From: CAZXWN01 sp964644695 [NCBI: uncultured bacterium]
GTDB lineage: Bacteria > UBP4 > UBA4092
DNA: 64,000 nt
Assembly: GCA_964644695.1 (NCBI GenBank)
Contig: CAZXWN010000003.1
Coordinates: 62,001-126,000, forward strand
Reading direction: 5' to 3'
Positions within the stretch are counted from its first letter, which is position 1. Each line of letters begins with the position of its first letter. The notes under the pieces are model-generated. The model ran no database searches and was not told where the DNA came from. It saw only the letters and a list, made by a program, of their open reading frames with translations. The translations under genes were made by a program, and so were the position numbers. Below are positions 54,335 through 62,269 of the stretch, one piece after another.

Positions 54335-56122
54335 TTATTGTTTTTTAAAAACAGATTTGTACCAGGGCGTGTTATATATTTGTTTCTCTTCAATAGGGGT
54401 GTCGATGTCCTGTGTGGTCATCCACCATGCGTCCATTTTTGCATTGCAATAGGAGGAGGCCACAACCAGCGCCGGTACAAATGAAAACAAGAGGAGTCCA
54501 TAACAATTTCTATCGTATATGTTATCGGATGTATTGATATTATATGTTCCCAGAACCCACGAGAGCATAATCAGAATGGTGCTGATTCCCACCCACAGTA
54601 GATTGGTTTTAGATAAAACCTTATGTGCAGCTCCATATTGGAGTAATCGAATCTGAGCTATTCCCATGAGGATTACGGGAAGGATGATTGGAATAAATGT
54701 TATAAAAAATACTCCCAATGTTGATCCATATTCTTCAATAAAAAAACTCAGGTCAGAGTGATTCGCTGAGAAGATAGTCGACAACAGTGATATGAAGAGT
54801 CCCAAAATTACAACAGGCATCATTACAATATAAAGCAATCCAAGGGCGACGAAAAACGATAATGTAAAAGACAGCTTATAAATCCGTGGCATTTTTACCA
54901 GATGTTCCATAATCTTCAATGGAAATATCGTTCGGCTGCCCAGGAATATGAGTAGACATGAACCTTGAAATACTAAAAAGGATATGAGTGACATACCTTC
55001 CATCTCAATGTAATTGAGCCGATACAGGATAAGATAAACCACTAATCCCAGAATTGCAGACAGGATAATCATAGTGGGGAAATAAAAAGCTTTATAAAGT
55101 CGGCTTTTAACCATCACAGATTCAGGCACGGGTAATAGTTTCATCCATTGGGTAGAGGATAATACCCCGCGTTTTCTATTGATGAATACCAGAATCATGG
55201 ATATTAGGTATGGTGCAAAGAGTGCTTCAAGTGGAAATTGATGGATGAAAAGAAAATGGACCTCTGCGAGCATGATTGTAAAAGAAAGAAATAAGATAAA
55301 CTGACTTACCTGGTATTCTGGCTTTAGTTTTCTAGACAATCTTCCCAATTTGACCCAGGGAGTATGAATGCCTGACAAGAAGGACTGACCAAGGTAAAAC
55401 GCGAGTGTGTTCACCCTGAAAAATCTGACTTCTCGCCACAATCTTCCCAGCCACAGGATTGTGGAGATTTGATGGCGGCTGAGACGAACATACAGACTGA
55501 TCATCAAAAGAAACGTCGCATAAGACGTTGCATAATAGAGAAACAACCATTGCCCTGAATCCAGATAGGTTTGCAGCCAGACCACGAAACAAGTGATGCA
55601 AACGCCCAGCAGGAGATTTAAAAGAAATTTCATATCTATTTTCAAAATGATATAAAACAAGTAAACAAGACTTGAGAAATAGAAACTACTGATTGAAACC
55701 TTTAGGTAGTCGGTAAATGAAAGGGATGTCAGTAAGTAGGCATTAAGCAAAATCGTTATTACTGGATAGAACACCAGAACTGGAAAAGAATACAACAAAA
55801 CCAGTTCCAAGTCAGTGAGGGGTTTGGTCAGGTAGTAGCTATTTATTTTCCGGGCGTGAAAGATATCCTTTGTGAAGAAATAAGTGAGTAGGATGCTAAA
55901 TATGTATACTCCAAGTCTCACCAGAAGACAAAGAATAGGTAGTAATATTTGTTTAGCAATCTGGGGTGTATGATGTGAAATGAATATTGCTGCGATAGAG
56001 ATACTAAACAGGACCGCAATCCCAATGCAGATCAATATCCATGGTTTCAGGCTCTCTTTGAGGCAATGTTTTAACAGGAATTTGAATCCCGGGGAAATGT
56101 ATGATTGATTATTCGATGTCAT
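54335..56122 (-). CDS. ABC transporter permease-like membrane protein B
   Basis: This 595-residue intact permease has about 12-13 hydrophobic segments, the first being ILICIGIAVLFSISIAAIFI. It contains the repeated phrase TPWVKLGRLSRK and ends WWMTTQDIDTPIEEKQIY plus about 14 residues, shared with the truncated copy downstream. It lies 33 bp after the ATPase gene and is probably co-transcribed with it. Translation start ATG 56122 has only a weak ribosome binding site. The substrate is unknown; by analogy with YtrA-regulated loci it may be an antimicrobial peptide or lipid-type compound. Confidence 0.75.
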   Translation of the reverse strand: MTSNNQSYISPGFKFLLKHCLKESLKPWILICIGIAVLFSISIAAIFISHHTPQIAKQILLPILCLLVRLGVYIFSILLTYFFTKDIFHARKINSYYLTKPLTDLELVLLYSFPVLVFYPVITILLNAYLLTSLSFTDYLKVSISSFYFSSLVYLFYIILKIDMKFLLNLLLGVCITCFVVWLQTYLDSGQWLFLYYATSYATFLLMISLYVRLSRHQISTILWLGRLWREVRFFRVNTLAFYLGQSFLSGIHTPWVKLGRLSRKLKPEYQVSQFILFLSFTIMLAEVHFLFIHQFPLEALFAPYLISMILVFINRKRGVLSSTQWMKLLPVPESVMVKSRLYKAFYFPTMIILSAILGLVVYLILYRLNYIEMEGMSLISFLVFQGSCLLIFLGSRTIFPLKIMEHLVKMPRIYKLSFTLSFFVALGLLYIVMMPVVILGLFISLLSTIFSANHSDLSFFIEEYGSTLGVFFITFIPIILPVILMGIAQIRLLQYGAAHKVLSKTNLLWVGISTILIMLSWVLGTYNINTSDNIYDRNCYGLLLFSFVPALVVASSYCNAKMDAWWMTTQDIDTPIEEKQIYNTPWYKSVFKKQ

Positions 56123-56155
56123 GATTGATTTCTCAGTGTCATTCGTCGTCGCTTT

Positions 56156-57079
56156 TTAATTGTTGACCGTTTCTGTAAAGATGGTCCGGGGACGATCTAC
56201 CAACATCAGAAAGAGGTCTTCCAATGTCGGATGAGAAATCCGTTGGATCTCTCCCCCGTGTTGAAGAATAGCGGTTTGGACGAAATCTTCTGATTGATCA
56301 AACAGGAGACTCCACTCGGTGTCATTAAATTTGGATTTAATCAGGCCGTGGCCATATTCCAGGGCGGTTGGGGGTATGGGGAAGGTGGCTTCCACCATAA
56401 TGTACTTGCTCTTGAGGTCATCCAGTCGTCCCGTCAAGAGACATTTGCCCTGAGAAATCAGGGTCACATTGTCAGAGACCTGTTCCACTTCTGTGAGGAT
56501 ATGGGAAGAGAACAGGACCGTATGGCCTTTTTGAGTCACAGTGTGGATGACTTCTCTCAGGATGTCTCGGCGTACGATGGGGTCCAGACCCGAAGAGGGT
56601 TCATCCAGGATCAGGAGTTCTGGATGGTGGGAGACGGCAAGAATGAGGCCCGCCTGTGCTCTTTGACCCCGTGAGTACCGGGATACCTTTTGCAGCGGGT
56701 CGAGACCGAAGTCCCCCGTAAGCTTCATGGCATACTCCATGTCCCAGTTCGGATAAAAGGGTGCAGTGAATTCCAACAGGTCCCGGAAATACATCCAGTC
56801 TGGCATGTCCCGGTCCTCAGAAAGATAACCTACACGAGAAAGGACAGGGACAGGCTCTTTGGCCGGGTCATGCCCGAAGATTCGAATCGATCCTGACTGA
56901 GGTTTTAAAAGTCCCAGAAGATGTCGCAATAGGGTTGTTTTCCCAGCCCCATTTTCCCCAACGAGACCATGAACCGTTCCCGGACTTATTTCCAACGATA
57001 CATCCTGTAACACTGCTTTTGTCCCGAATAGTCGATGTAGATTATTGACCTGCACTACGGATGGTATTGCTTCTGTCAT
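56156..57079 (-). CDS. ABC transporter ATP-binding protein
   Basis: This 307-residue ATPase has Walker A GENGAGKTT (41-49), signature SRGQR (136-140, in place of the usual LSGGQ), Walker B LLILDE (155-160) and the switch SSHIL. The C-terminal 80 residues are a small extra domain, as in bacitracin- and Ytr-type exporters. Its ATG overlaps the GntR gene's stop as ATGA, so the two are translationally coupled. The ATPase should pair with the permeases encoded next. Confidence 0.93.
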   Translation of the reverse strand: MTEAIPSVVQVNNLHRLFGTKAVLQDVSLEISPGTVHGLVGENGAGKTTLLRHLLGLLKPQSGSIRIFGHDPAKEPVPVLSRVGYLSEDRDMPDWMYFRDLLEFTAPFYPNWDMEYAMKLTGDFGLDPLQKVSRYSRGQRAQAGLILAVSHHPELLILDEPSSGLDPIVRRDILREVIHTVTQKGHTVLFSSHILTEVEQVSDNVTLISQGKCLLTGRLDDLKSKYIMVEATFPIPPTALEYGHGLIKSKFNDTEWSLLFDQSEDFVQTAILQHGGEIQRISHPTLEDLFLMLVDRPRTIFTETVNN

Positions 57080-57462
57080 TGTTTATCCCCTTTGATTGCT
57101 GAAAATCGCTGCCGGAGGATTTGGATAAGGTCTTCGAGTTCCAAACCCATCTGGTCCGCTTCAACGATTAATGTGTCTATATTTTTCTCCAATGAGAGGT
57201 TCATGGATTTTCGGCTGAATATCGGTGCCCCCATGGCGATGCGAGTCCCACCCCCCTGACGAGTTTCAACGATGCCGGTAATCTCCAGCTCTTTATAGGC
57301 TCGTGCGATGGTATTGGGATTAATCAGGAGAATGTCGGCCAGTTTTCGGATTGCCGGAAGTTCATCACCGGGTTTTAGTTTCCCCGACGCTAATCCAAAT
57401 TTGACCTGCCGGATGATCTGCTGATAAATTGGGGTCCCGTCTTGTCTTATCGTGAATTTCAT
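57076..57462 (-). CDS. GntR-family regulator, YtrA subfamily
   Basis: This 128-residue protein has a winged-helix domain (about 10-78: IYQQIIRQVKFGLASGKL, then NPNTIARAYKELE) and only a short C-terminal tail, the hallmark of the YtrA group. These repress ABC exporter operons. It begins the operon and overlaps the ATPase gene by 4 bp. A perfect palindrome abuts its start codon, leaving no room for a ribosome binding site; given the promoter position the mRNA may be nearly leaderless. Confidence 0.93.
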   Translation of the reverse strand: MKFTIRQDGTPIYQQIIRQVKFGLASGKLKPGDELPAIRKLADILLINPNTIARAYKELEITGIVETRQGGGTRIAMGAPIFSRKSMNLSLEKNIDTLIVEADQMGLELEDLIQILRQRFSAIKGDKQ

Positions 57463-57463
57463 A

Positions 57464-57503
57464 TTGTACTAGCACGTTAGTACAAGTGAGAAATGTTTGT
57501 CAA
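57464..57503 (-). promoter_or_regulatory. Promoter and operator of the GntR-ABC operon
   Basis: TTGTACTA (57464-57471) and TAGTACAA (57478-57485) form a perfect 8-bp inverted repeat with a 6-nt spacer. On the minus strand a consensus -35 TTGACA lies at 57498-57503, and TACTAA, 15 nt further, can be the -10 and overlaps the palindrome. Binding there would block RNA polymerase. The expected transcript starts only about 8 nt before ATG 57462. Confidence 0.75.
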
Positions 57504-57613
57504 TACTTTTTTTACAAAACGAATCGGGCAGGTTCAACCAAATGATATATAATCAGGGTAATAGAAGGTATATGCCTTTGTGGTTAAGACCGTAAAAAGG
57601 AGATGAGGAATCC

Positions 57614-58270
57614 ATGAGCAAACGATTACGAATAGGGATACTATTATCAGTGGTGGCGTTATTGGTTGGCTGTGCAGTAATTACCGTGAATGTATATTTC
57701 CCGGAAAAAGACATTAACCAGGCGTACACAACCCTGGAAGACGAATTGATGAAAGCCGGCCAGAAGAAGGCACCTGATCCGGCCAAGACGGATGATAAGC
57801 AGTCTTCAGTTCCTTTCCTGTACCGTCTGATAACCCCCGCCAGTGCTGCGGATATTCGAGGTGATGATGAGTCAGGCCTTTCGAAGGATCTGGTTGTCAA
57901 AATCAAAGCGAATCCAGATGTCGTTCAAGCCTACAAGAGTATTGGTGAACGGTTGGGCCAAATCGACGGCTTACGCGGTGATGGGACGGTAGGCGAAGGC
58001 AACAACGGTCTTTTAGTGATCCGTGCTGATGAAGAGGGATTGGACAAGAGAGTTGTCAAATCTATCCGCGATGAAAATCGTGACCGGTCCGTTATTATGG
58101 CGGGAATGGCGAAGGCCATGCGCGAAGTCAGAAACTTACCGGATAATGAAGAAAACCGGAAAGAAACCCTTAAACAGGCGACGGACCAGTTTGCTAAATT
58201 GCGTTCGGATAAAGCCAAATCCGGTTGGTGGGTACAGGGCAAAGACGGTAAATGGGCACAGAAGAAGTAA
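57614..58270 (+). CDS. DUF1318 (YdbL-like) lipoprotein
   Basis: This 218-residue protein has a lipoprotein signal with lipobox ALLVGC (Cys20). It continues with ITVNVYFPE and ends with GWWVQGKDGKW, both typical of DUF1318/YdbL. An acidic/Lys-rich linker (about 45-65) separates the two. In other bacteria the family occurs next to YdbH/YnbE-type outer-membrane lipid-transport proteins; none is present here. AAAAGGAG precedes ATG 57614. The function is not established. Confidence 0.88.
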   Translation: MSKRLRIGILLSVVALLVGCAVITVNVYFPEKDINQAYTTLEDELMKAGQKKAPDPAKTDDKQSSVPFLYRLITPASAADIRGDDESGLSKDLVVKIKANPDVVQAYKSIGERLGQIDGLRGDGTVGEGNNGLLVIRADEEGLDKRVVKSIRDENRDRSVIMAGMAKAMREVRNLPDNEENRKETLKQATDQFAKLRSDKAKSGWWVQGKDGKWAQKK

Positions 58271-58294
58271 CGTAATAAAATCAATGTGAAATAT

Positions 58295-58326
58295 AAAGGC
58301 CGGTCAATACGACCGGCCTTTTTTAT
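58295..58326. terminator. Bidirectional terminator
   Basis: AAAGGCCGGTC and GACCGGCCTTT form an 11-bp perfect stem with a 5-nt loop and T runs on both strands. It serves the lipoprotein gene and the convergent symporter. Confidence 0.93.
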
Positions 58327-59802
58327 TTAGACTTTTTTGGGGAACAGCAGACTCGTGATTTGTCCGACTATCATCGTTGTCAGACACCCAACCATAGATA
58401 ACCAGGGCCATGCCAGCTTCGGATATAGTCCGGGGTAGAGTTCCCACGCCGCCGGCCAAGGGGGCACGACGGTTAACAGGACGAGGAACCCAGCAACCGC
58501 TCCGGTGATTACACCTAGTTGATGGGATTTTTTACTGAAGAAACCCATCAGGAAAATACCCAGAAGGGGACCAAAAGTATAGGAAGGAATAGTCATGACC
58601 AGGTCCAGCAGCGATTTCTGCGATTTTGAGGCCAGGATTGCTACTCCCAGTGTAATTAATCCGAAGACGACGGTAAATACTTTTCCCATATACAGATAGT
58701 GAGTATCCTGCGCATGGGGCTTAATGTAAGGTTTGTAGATATCGTTAATCAAGGCGTTGGACATGGGATTGAAATCATTAGAGCTCATGGCGGCGGCAAA
58801 TACCCCTGCTACCATCAACCCACCGAGTCCCAGGGGGAGATATTTAAGCGCAAATATGGGGAATATGTAGTCATTCTTGGGTATGGTGGTAAAGATGGTC
58901 GGCTCAACAAGGCTGTAAAATCCAAACAAGAGAGTTCCCAGTGTCAGGAAGAAGGCAAACTGGAAGAAGATAACCAATCCACTGCCGATGATGATTTTCT
59001 TCGCATTGCGTTCTGAGTTGGCGGCGAGCAGTCTCTGCGCGATACCCTGATCCGTTCCGTGGGTACACATGGTCAGGAAAGCACCTCCGATGAGTCCGGC
59101 CCAGAGTGCATAGGGAACAGTCAGGTCGGTGGTGAAATTGAAAAGCTGATATTTTCCGGCGGCCATTGCTGTATGAATAATGTTCGAACCGCCGATCGGG
59201 TGATAAAGAATGACTGCCATCGTGGTCAGGGCACTCAACATATAGATGATAAATTGAAGGACATCCGTCCAAACCACCGCCGCAAATCCACCCATTGTCA
59301 TATAAAGGATGGATAAGAGGGTGGTGATAATAATACTTTGAGTGGTATCAAATCCGGAGACTGCGGAAATCAAGATGGACCCGACAAATATTCGGGCACC
59401 AATTGCCAGTGACCGGCTGACAATGAAGCTTAATACGGCCACATTTTTAGTGGCGGCTCCAAATCGTTCTGTTAAATATCCATAAATGGAGAAATATTCA
59501 CCCTTATAGAGTCGGGGAATGAAGATGATGGAAATCAGGCACCTTCCGATGACATATCCAGCGGCAACTTGCAGGAAGGTAAGATTGCCGCCTTTAGGAT
59601 TAAACGCTGTGGCGGGAATGGAGAGGATCGTGACGGCGCTGGTTTCCTGGGCGATAATGGACAGGAGGATGGCCCACCAGGGAAGATTTTTGTTTCCAAG
59701 GAAATAATCGCGGGTTGTTTTCTGCCTTTTTGCAAAATAAAGGCCGAGCAGGGTGGTTCCTATCAGATACAAGGCAATAACAGCCATATCTAACGGTTTC
59801 AT
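58327..59802 (-). CDS. Sodium:solute symporter (SSS family)
   Basis: This 491-residue sodium-driven symporter has about 13 membrane helices, the start MAVIALYLIGTTLLGLYFA, then YFLGNKNLPWWAI and IAQETSAVTILS, the conserved first-helix and sodium-site region of the family. It probably imports a sugar, carboxylate or amino acid. ATG 59802 is chosen, as TTGGAG lies upstream; the longer frame begins with a TTG in that site. It stands alone between terminators. The substrate cannot be told from sequence. Confidence 0.92.
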   Translation of the reverse strand: MKPLDMAVIALYLIGTTLLGLYFAKRQKTTRDYFLGNKNLPWWAILLSIIAQETSAVTILSIPATAFNPKGGNLTFLQVAAGYVIGRCLISIIFIPRLYKGEYFSIYGYLTERFGAATKNVAVLSFIVSRSLAIGARIFVGSILISAVSGFDTTQSIIITTLLSILYMTMGGFAAVVWTDVLQFIIYMLSALTTMAVILYHPIGGSNIIHTAMAAGKYQLFNFTTDLTVPYALWAGLIGGAFLTMCTHGTDQGIAQRLLAANSERNAKKIIIGSGLVIFFQFAFFLTLGTLLFGFYSLVEPTIFTTIPKNDYIFPIFALKYLPLGLGGLMVAGVFAAAMSSNDFNPMSNALINDIYKPYIKPHAQDTHYLYMGKVFTVVFGLITLGVAILASKSQKSLLDLVMTIPSYTFGPLLGIFLMGFFSKKSHQLGVITGAVAGFLVLLTVVPPWPAAWELYPGLYPKLAWPWLSMVGCLTTMIVGQITSLLFPKKV

Positions 59803-59874
59803 CGAAGACTCCAATAATCAACAGTATTGATACTGCACTGAATCATATCACAGGATGGAATGGGGAAATAAATT

Positions 59875-59906
59875 ACGGCCGCAGCCTAGATATCGGCTGC
59901 GGCCGT
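59875..59906 (-). terminator. Terminator of the AT-hook-like gene
   Basis: ACGGCCGCAGCC and GGCTGCGGCCGT form a 12-bp perfect stem with an 8-nt loop; on the minus strand AATTTATTT follows. It lies 35 nt past the stop of the 71-residue gene. Confidence 0.82.
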
Positions 59907-59941
59907 TCCTTGTTACCCGAATATAATTATCAGATTACAGT

Positions 59942-60157
59942 TTAGTTCTGTCCGAACCAAAAAGCAAAACTGTCTTCATCACCAAAGTCATCTTCTTGAC
60001 GGCGGGTGGGTCGGATATACCGTTCGATCTCACTGTTGTCCATTTGATACAACAGTTCTTCTTCCATCTCGGTAATGTTTTCCCGACCGCCAAAATCGTC
60101 AATATCGTCGTAGTATTCGTCTTTCTGGTTCTTTGGTTTGCGACCTCGTTTGGCCAT
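59942..60157 (-). CDS. Small acidic protein with AT-hook-like N-terminus
   Basis: ATG 60157 is chosen since GGGAGGTGG lies directly upstream; the longer frame to 60304 adds unrelated residues. The 71-residue protein begins MAKRGRKPKNQ, an AT-hook-like basic motif, and continues with a very acidic body (DEYYDDIDDF, TEMEEELLYQMDNSE, DDFGDEDSFAF). A DNA-minor-groove grip plus an acidic surface suggests a small nucleoid- or transcription-associated protein. No family was recognised. Two perfect palindromes occur upstream. Confidence 0.75.
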   Translation of the reverse strand: MAKRGRKPKNQKDEYYDDIDDFGGRENITEMEEELLYQMDNSEIERYIRPTRRQEDDFGDEDSFAFWFGQN

Positions 60158-60469
60158 GGGGGCCACCTCCCTTATATAGATACAACAGTACTGTTTGTTA
60201 TCAGGTTGTTTTGGGTTTTTACCGCTGATGCTGTCTAGAATGACAGCATATTTATCAATCTCTGATTGGTGTAAAACTCTATCAAAAAGATTCTGAACTG
60301 TCAATACCTATTTTAGAAATTATTAGATATTTTTGATTATTTTTTCTTCAGGATGAAATTATAAGTATGGGCAACTGGGTGTATGATGAAAGTTAAGTGT
60401 TTGATGATGAAAAAATAGTTCGACCTGTCAACTAATAGTCACAGCTGTATAAGGAAGGGGCAAGACTGG
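60158..60469 (-). promoter_or_regulatory. Palindromes upstream of the AT-hook-like gene
   Basis: AACAGTACTGTT (60184-60195) is a perfect 12-bp palindrome placed about 30 nt before ATG 60157, next to a TATA-rich stretch that could be the -10 box. ATGCTGTC and GACAGCAT (60228-60235 and 60242-60249) form a perfect 8-bp inverted repeat with a 6-nt spacer further upstream. Both look like protein binding sites. The rest of the gap is AT-rich without a gene. Confidence 0.55.
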
Positions 60470-60556
60470 ATGGTTAAAGGCCTCAACCTTTTGGTTGTAC
60501 TGAAAGTAATGATTGTAAAGACTATGCTAAAATGGGTTAACTGTAGGGATGAATAA
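60470..60556 (+). CDS. Possible 28-codon leader ORF overlapping the next start
   Basis: AAGGAAGGGG ends 9 nt before ATG 60470. The 28-residue hydrophobic frame (MVKGLNLLVVLKVMIVKTML...) ends at TAA 60554-60556, eight bases into the next gene, whose ATG (60549) lacks a properly spaced site of its own. This fits translational coupling. A competing view is that the same bases hold the promoter (TATGCTAAAAT near 60522). Confidence 0.35.
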   Translation: MVKGLNLLVVLKVMIVKTMLKWVNCRDE

Positions 60557-61319
60557 CCTGATCTCAGCCAAATATGAAGGGATTCGGGGAACAATAAACC
60601 CGGAAACCATCGAACAAATGTCATACAAAATCACTATTCAGCCTGTTGCTCGGCAATGGGAAATATTTACCCGCGGAGCTCAAGCCGCGGGATTTAACTA
60701 TTTACTCCTGGACGAGACGGCTGAACCCTCCTACAACATCTCCCTGGCTGATATGTACCGTTTTTCCACTCGGCAACCTGTTCCAGAGTATTTTGCCCAA
60801 TTATTGGGCGAAGGTGGGCCTTTTATCCTGAGAGGGGAAAGTCATTGCCTGTTGTTTGATACCCGTGTCACTGGATTAATGCCGAGGATGCGGCTCTATT
60901 CCCGGAAATATCCCCCTGCCAAACTTCCCGTTTTAGCGGAGCGCATCTTATCGCAATTAGCCCAACAGTATAGCTATCTGGAATTGACCGCATTATTGAG
61001 TGAACGGGACTATATGATAGCCGACGAGAAGGTTCATCCTGACCGAAGTGTTGAGGTTGCCTGGCGCCGCTGGCATTTATCGGGTTTACAAACAGATGAA
61101 GTGACGGTCCTTTCCGGGCCACAAAAACAGGAAGTACGGGTTGTCATTGATTTACATGGCGTGGTAACGGTGGACCTGTCTGGGTATTCTGAAGAAAAAC
61201 AGGAAGAATACGGTAAATCACTGGGTCAAGAACTGGGTATTTTAATAAAAGTGGAAAAAGCATCTTCGGAGTCTTCTGCATCAAAGGAGGAGGCTGTTCT
61301 GCCCCCGGCAGAAGGCTGA
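60549..61319 (+). CDS. Uncharacterised 256-residue protein
   Basis: No family was recognised. The protein is soluble-looking, with mixed alpha/beta composition (YKITIQPVARQWEIFTRGAQ, LLSERDYMIADE, VRVVIDLHGVVTVDLSGYS) and a low-complexity C-terminus rich in Ser, Glu and Ala. The start is uncertain: ATG 60549 lacks a spaced ribosome binding site and an ATG at 60618 is possible. It is followed 9 bp later by the zinc-ribbon/signal-peptidase-like gene, so the two form an operon and may work together. Confidence 0.75.
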   Translation: MNNLISAKYEGIRGTINPETIEQMSYKITIQPVARQWEIFTRGAQAAGFNYLLLDETAEPSYNISLADMYRFSTRQPVPEYFAQLLGEGGPFILRGESHCLLFDTRVTGLMPRMRLYSRKYPPAKLPVLAERILSQLAQQYSYLELTALLSERDYMIADEKVHPDRSVEVAWRRWHLSGLQTDEVTVLSGPQKQEVRVVIDLHGVVTVDLSGYSEEKQEEYGKSLGQELGILIKVEKASSESSASKEEAVLPPAEG

Positions 61320-61328
61320 TTCTGACCT

Positions 61329-62264
61329 ATGCAATGTAGCTCCTGTGGATCACAAAACCTGCCGACCAGTGTCCGTTGTTACGATTGTGGAGCGGCCTTT
61401 CCGGATGAAAACAATTATCTGGTTGAATCTGAGAAAGTCTTAAGACCTGATAGTCGTTTATACCAATGGCTTCAAAAACTACCTCTCCCGTCGATTATTA
61501 TTGATGGTCAATTCACCCCGTTGTTATACAGAGCGGTATTATTACCTTTTGTGTGGATTCCCGGTCTGGCATTATGGGCAATGGATTATTATGAACGAGG
61601 GTTGGCCTACCTGGTAATGACCCTGGTTCCTTTACTGGTGGGATTGGCCATGTTCAACCACTGGATGTCAAACTGGCTGATTCCCCTGGGTTTTTTATGC
61701 TATATCTGGTCAATGGTGGATGGATTTTACACCTGGCGGGAACGGCATTATCCCATACTCCATTCCATGGGGAATCGAATCCGGGCTTTTATTTTTCTGG
61801 TATTTCTTTTGGTCGTGACGGCCTTGTTATGGGGGCCGCAGGTACGGTTTGTTGCCATAAATTATGAGGGCTATGAACCGCTGGTACAGGCGGGAGATGT
61901 CTTATTAGTCAATCCGTCTCCGAATACCACCCGTTCTTACCGACGAAATGATTTGGTAGTTATTACAGGAGCAGGCCAGGTGCGGTTAGGTCGAATCCTG
62001 GCATTTTCACAGGAGACTATCTATCATCGGATGGGTCAGTTTATGGCGAATGAGAAGTTGCTCAATGAGGGCATGGATACGACCGCTGCCGAAATATCTG
62101 ACCAGAAATTTGAAATACCGCAGAATAAATACCTGGTACTGACGGGATTATGGAACCCGACCCTCAGTGGATATACCACTGTTGAATTGTTGCCGGCGTA
62201 TAGTGTTGCAGGCCGGGTTGAGGCCGTTGCATTACCCACCGAGAATAGAAAACGATTGAGATAA
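61329..62264 (+). CDS. Zinc-ribbon membrane protein with degenerate signal peptidase I-like domain
   Basis: This 311-residue protein starts with a zinc ribbon (Cys3, 6, 17, 20) and has about four to five membrane helices (65-170). A C-terminal region (about 175-300) follows the signal peptidase I order. The Ser box (SMEPTL...GD) reads GYEPLVQAGDVLLVN, so the catalytic Ser is absent. The Lys box (KRVxGxPGD) reads RLGRILAFSQE, so Lys is absent. A NEKLLNEG segment matches the NG turn. The last box (VPxGxYFxxGDN...S.DSR) reads EIPQNKYLVLTGLWNPTLSG. It is therefore probably an inactive S26-like protein. It is co-directional with the uncharacterised gene upstream. Confidence 0.8.
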   Translation: MQCSSCGSQNLPTSVRCYDCGAAFPDENNYLVESEKVLRPDSRLYQWLQKLPLPSIIIDGQFTPLLYRAVLLPFVWIPGLALWAMDYYERGLAYLVMTLVPLLVGLAMFNHWMSNWLIPLGFLCYIWSMVDGFYTWRERHYPILHSMGNRIRAFIFLVFLLVVTALLWGPQVRFVAINYEGYEPLVQAGDVLLVNPSPNTTRSYRRNDLVVITGAGQVRLGRILAFSQETIYHRMGQFMANEKLLNEGMDTTAAEISDQKFEIPQNKYLVLTGLWNPTLSGYTTVELLPAYSVAGRVEAVALPTENRKRLR

Positions 62265-62269
62265 TCAGT

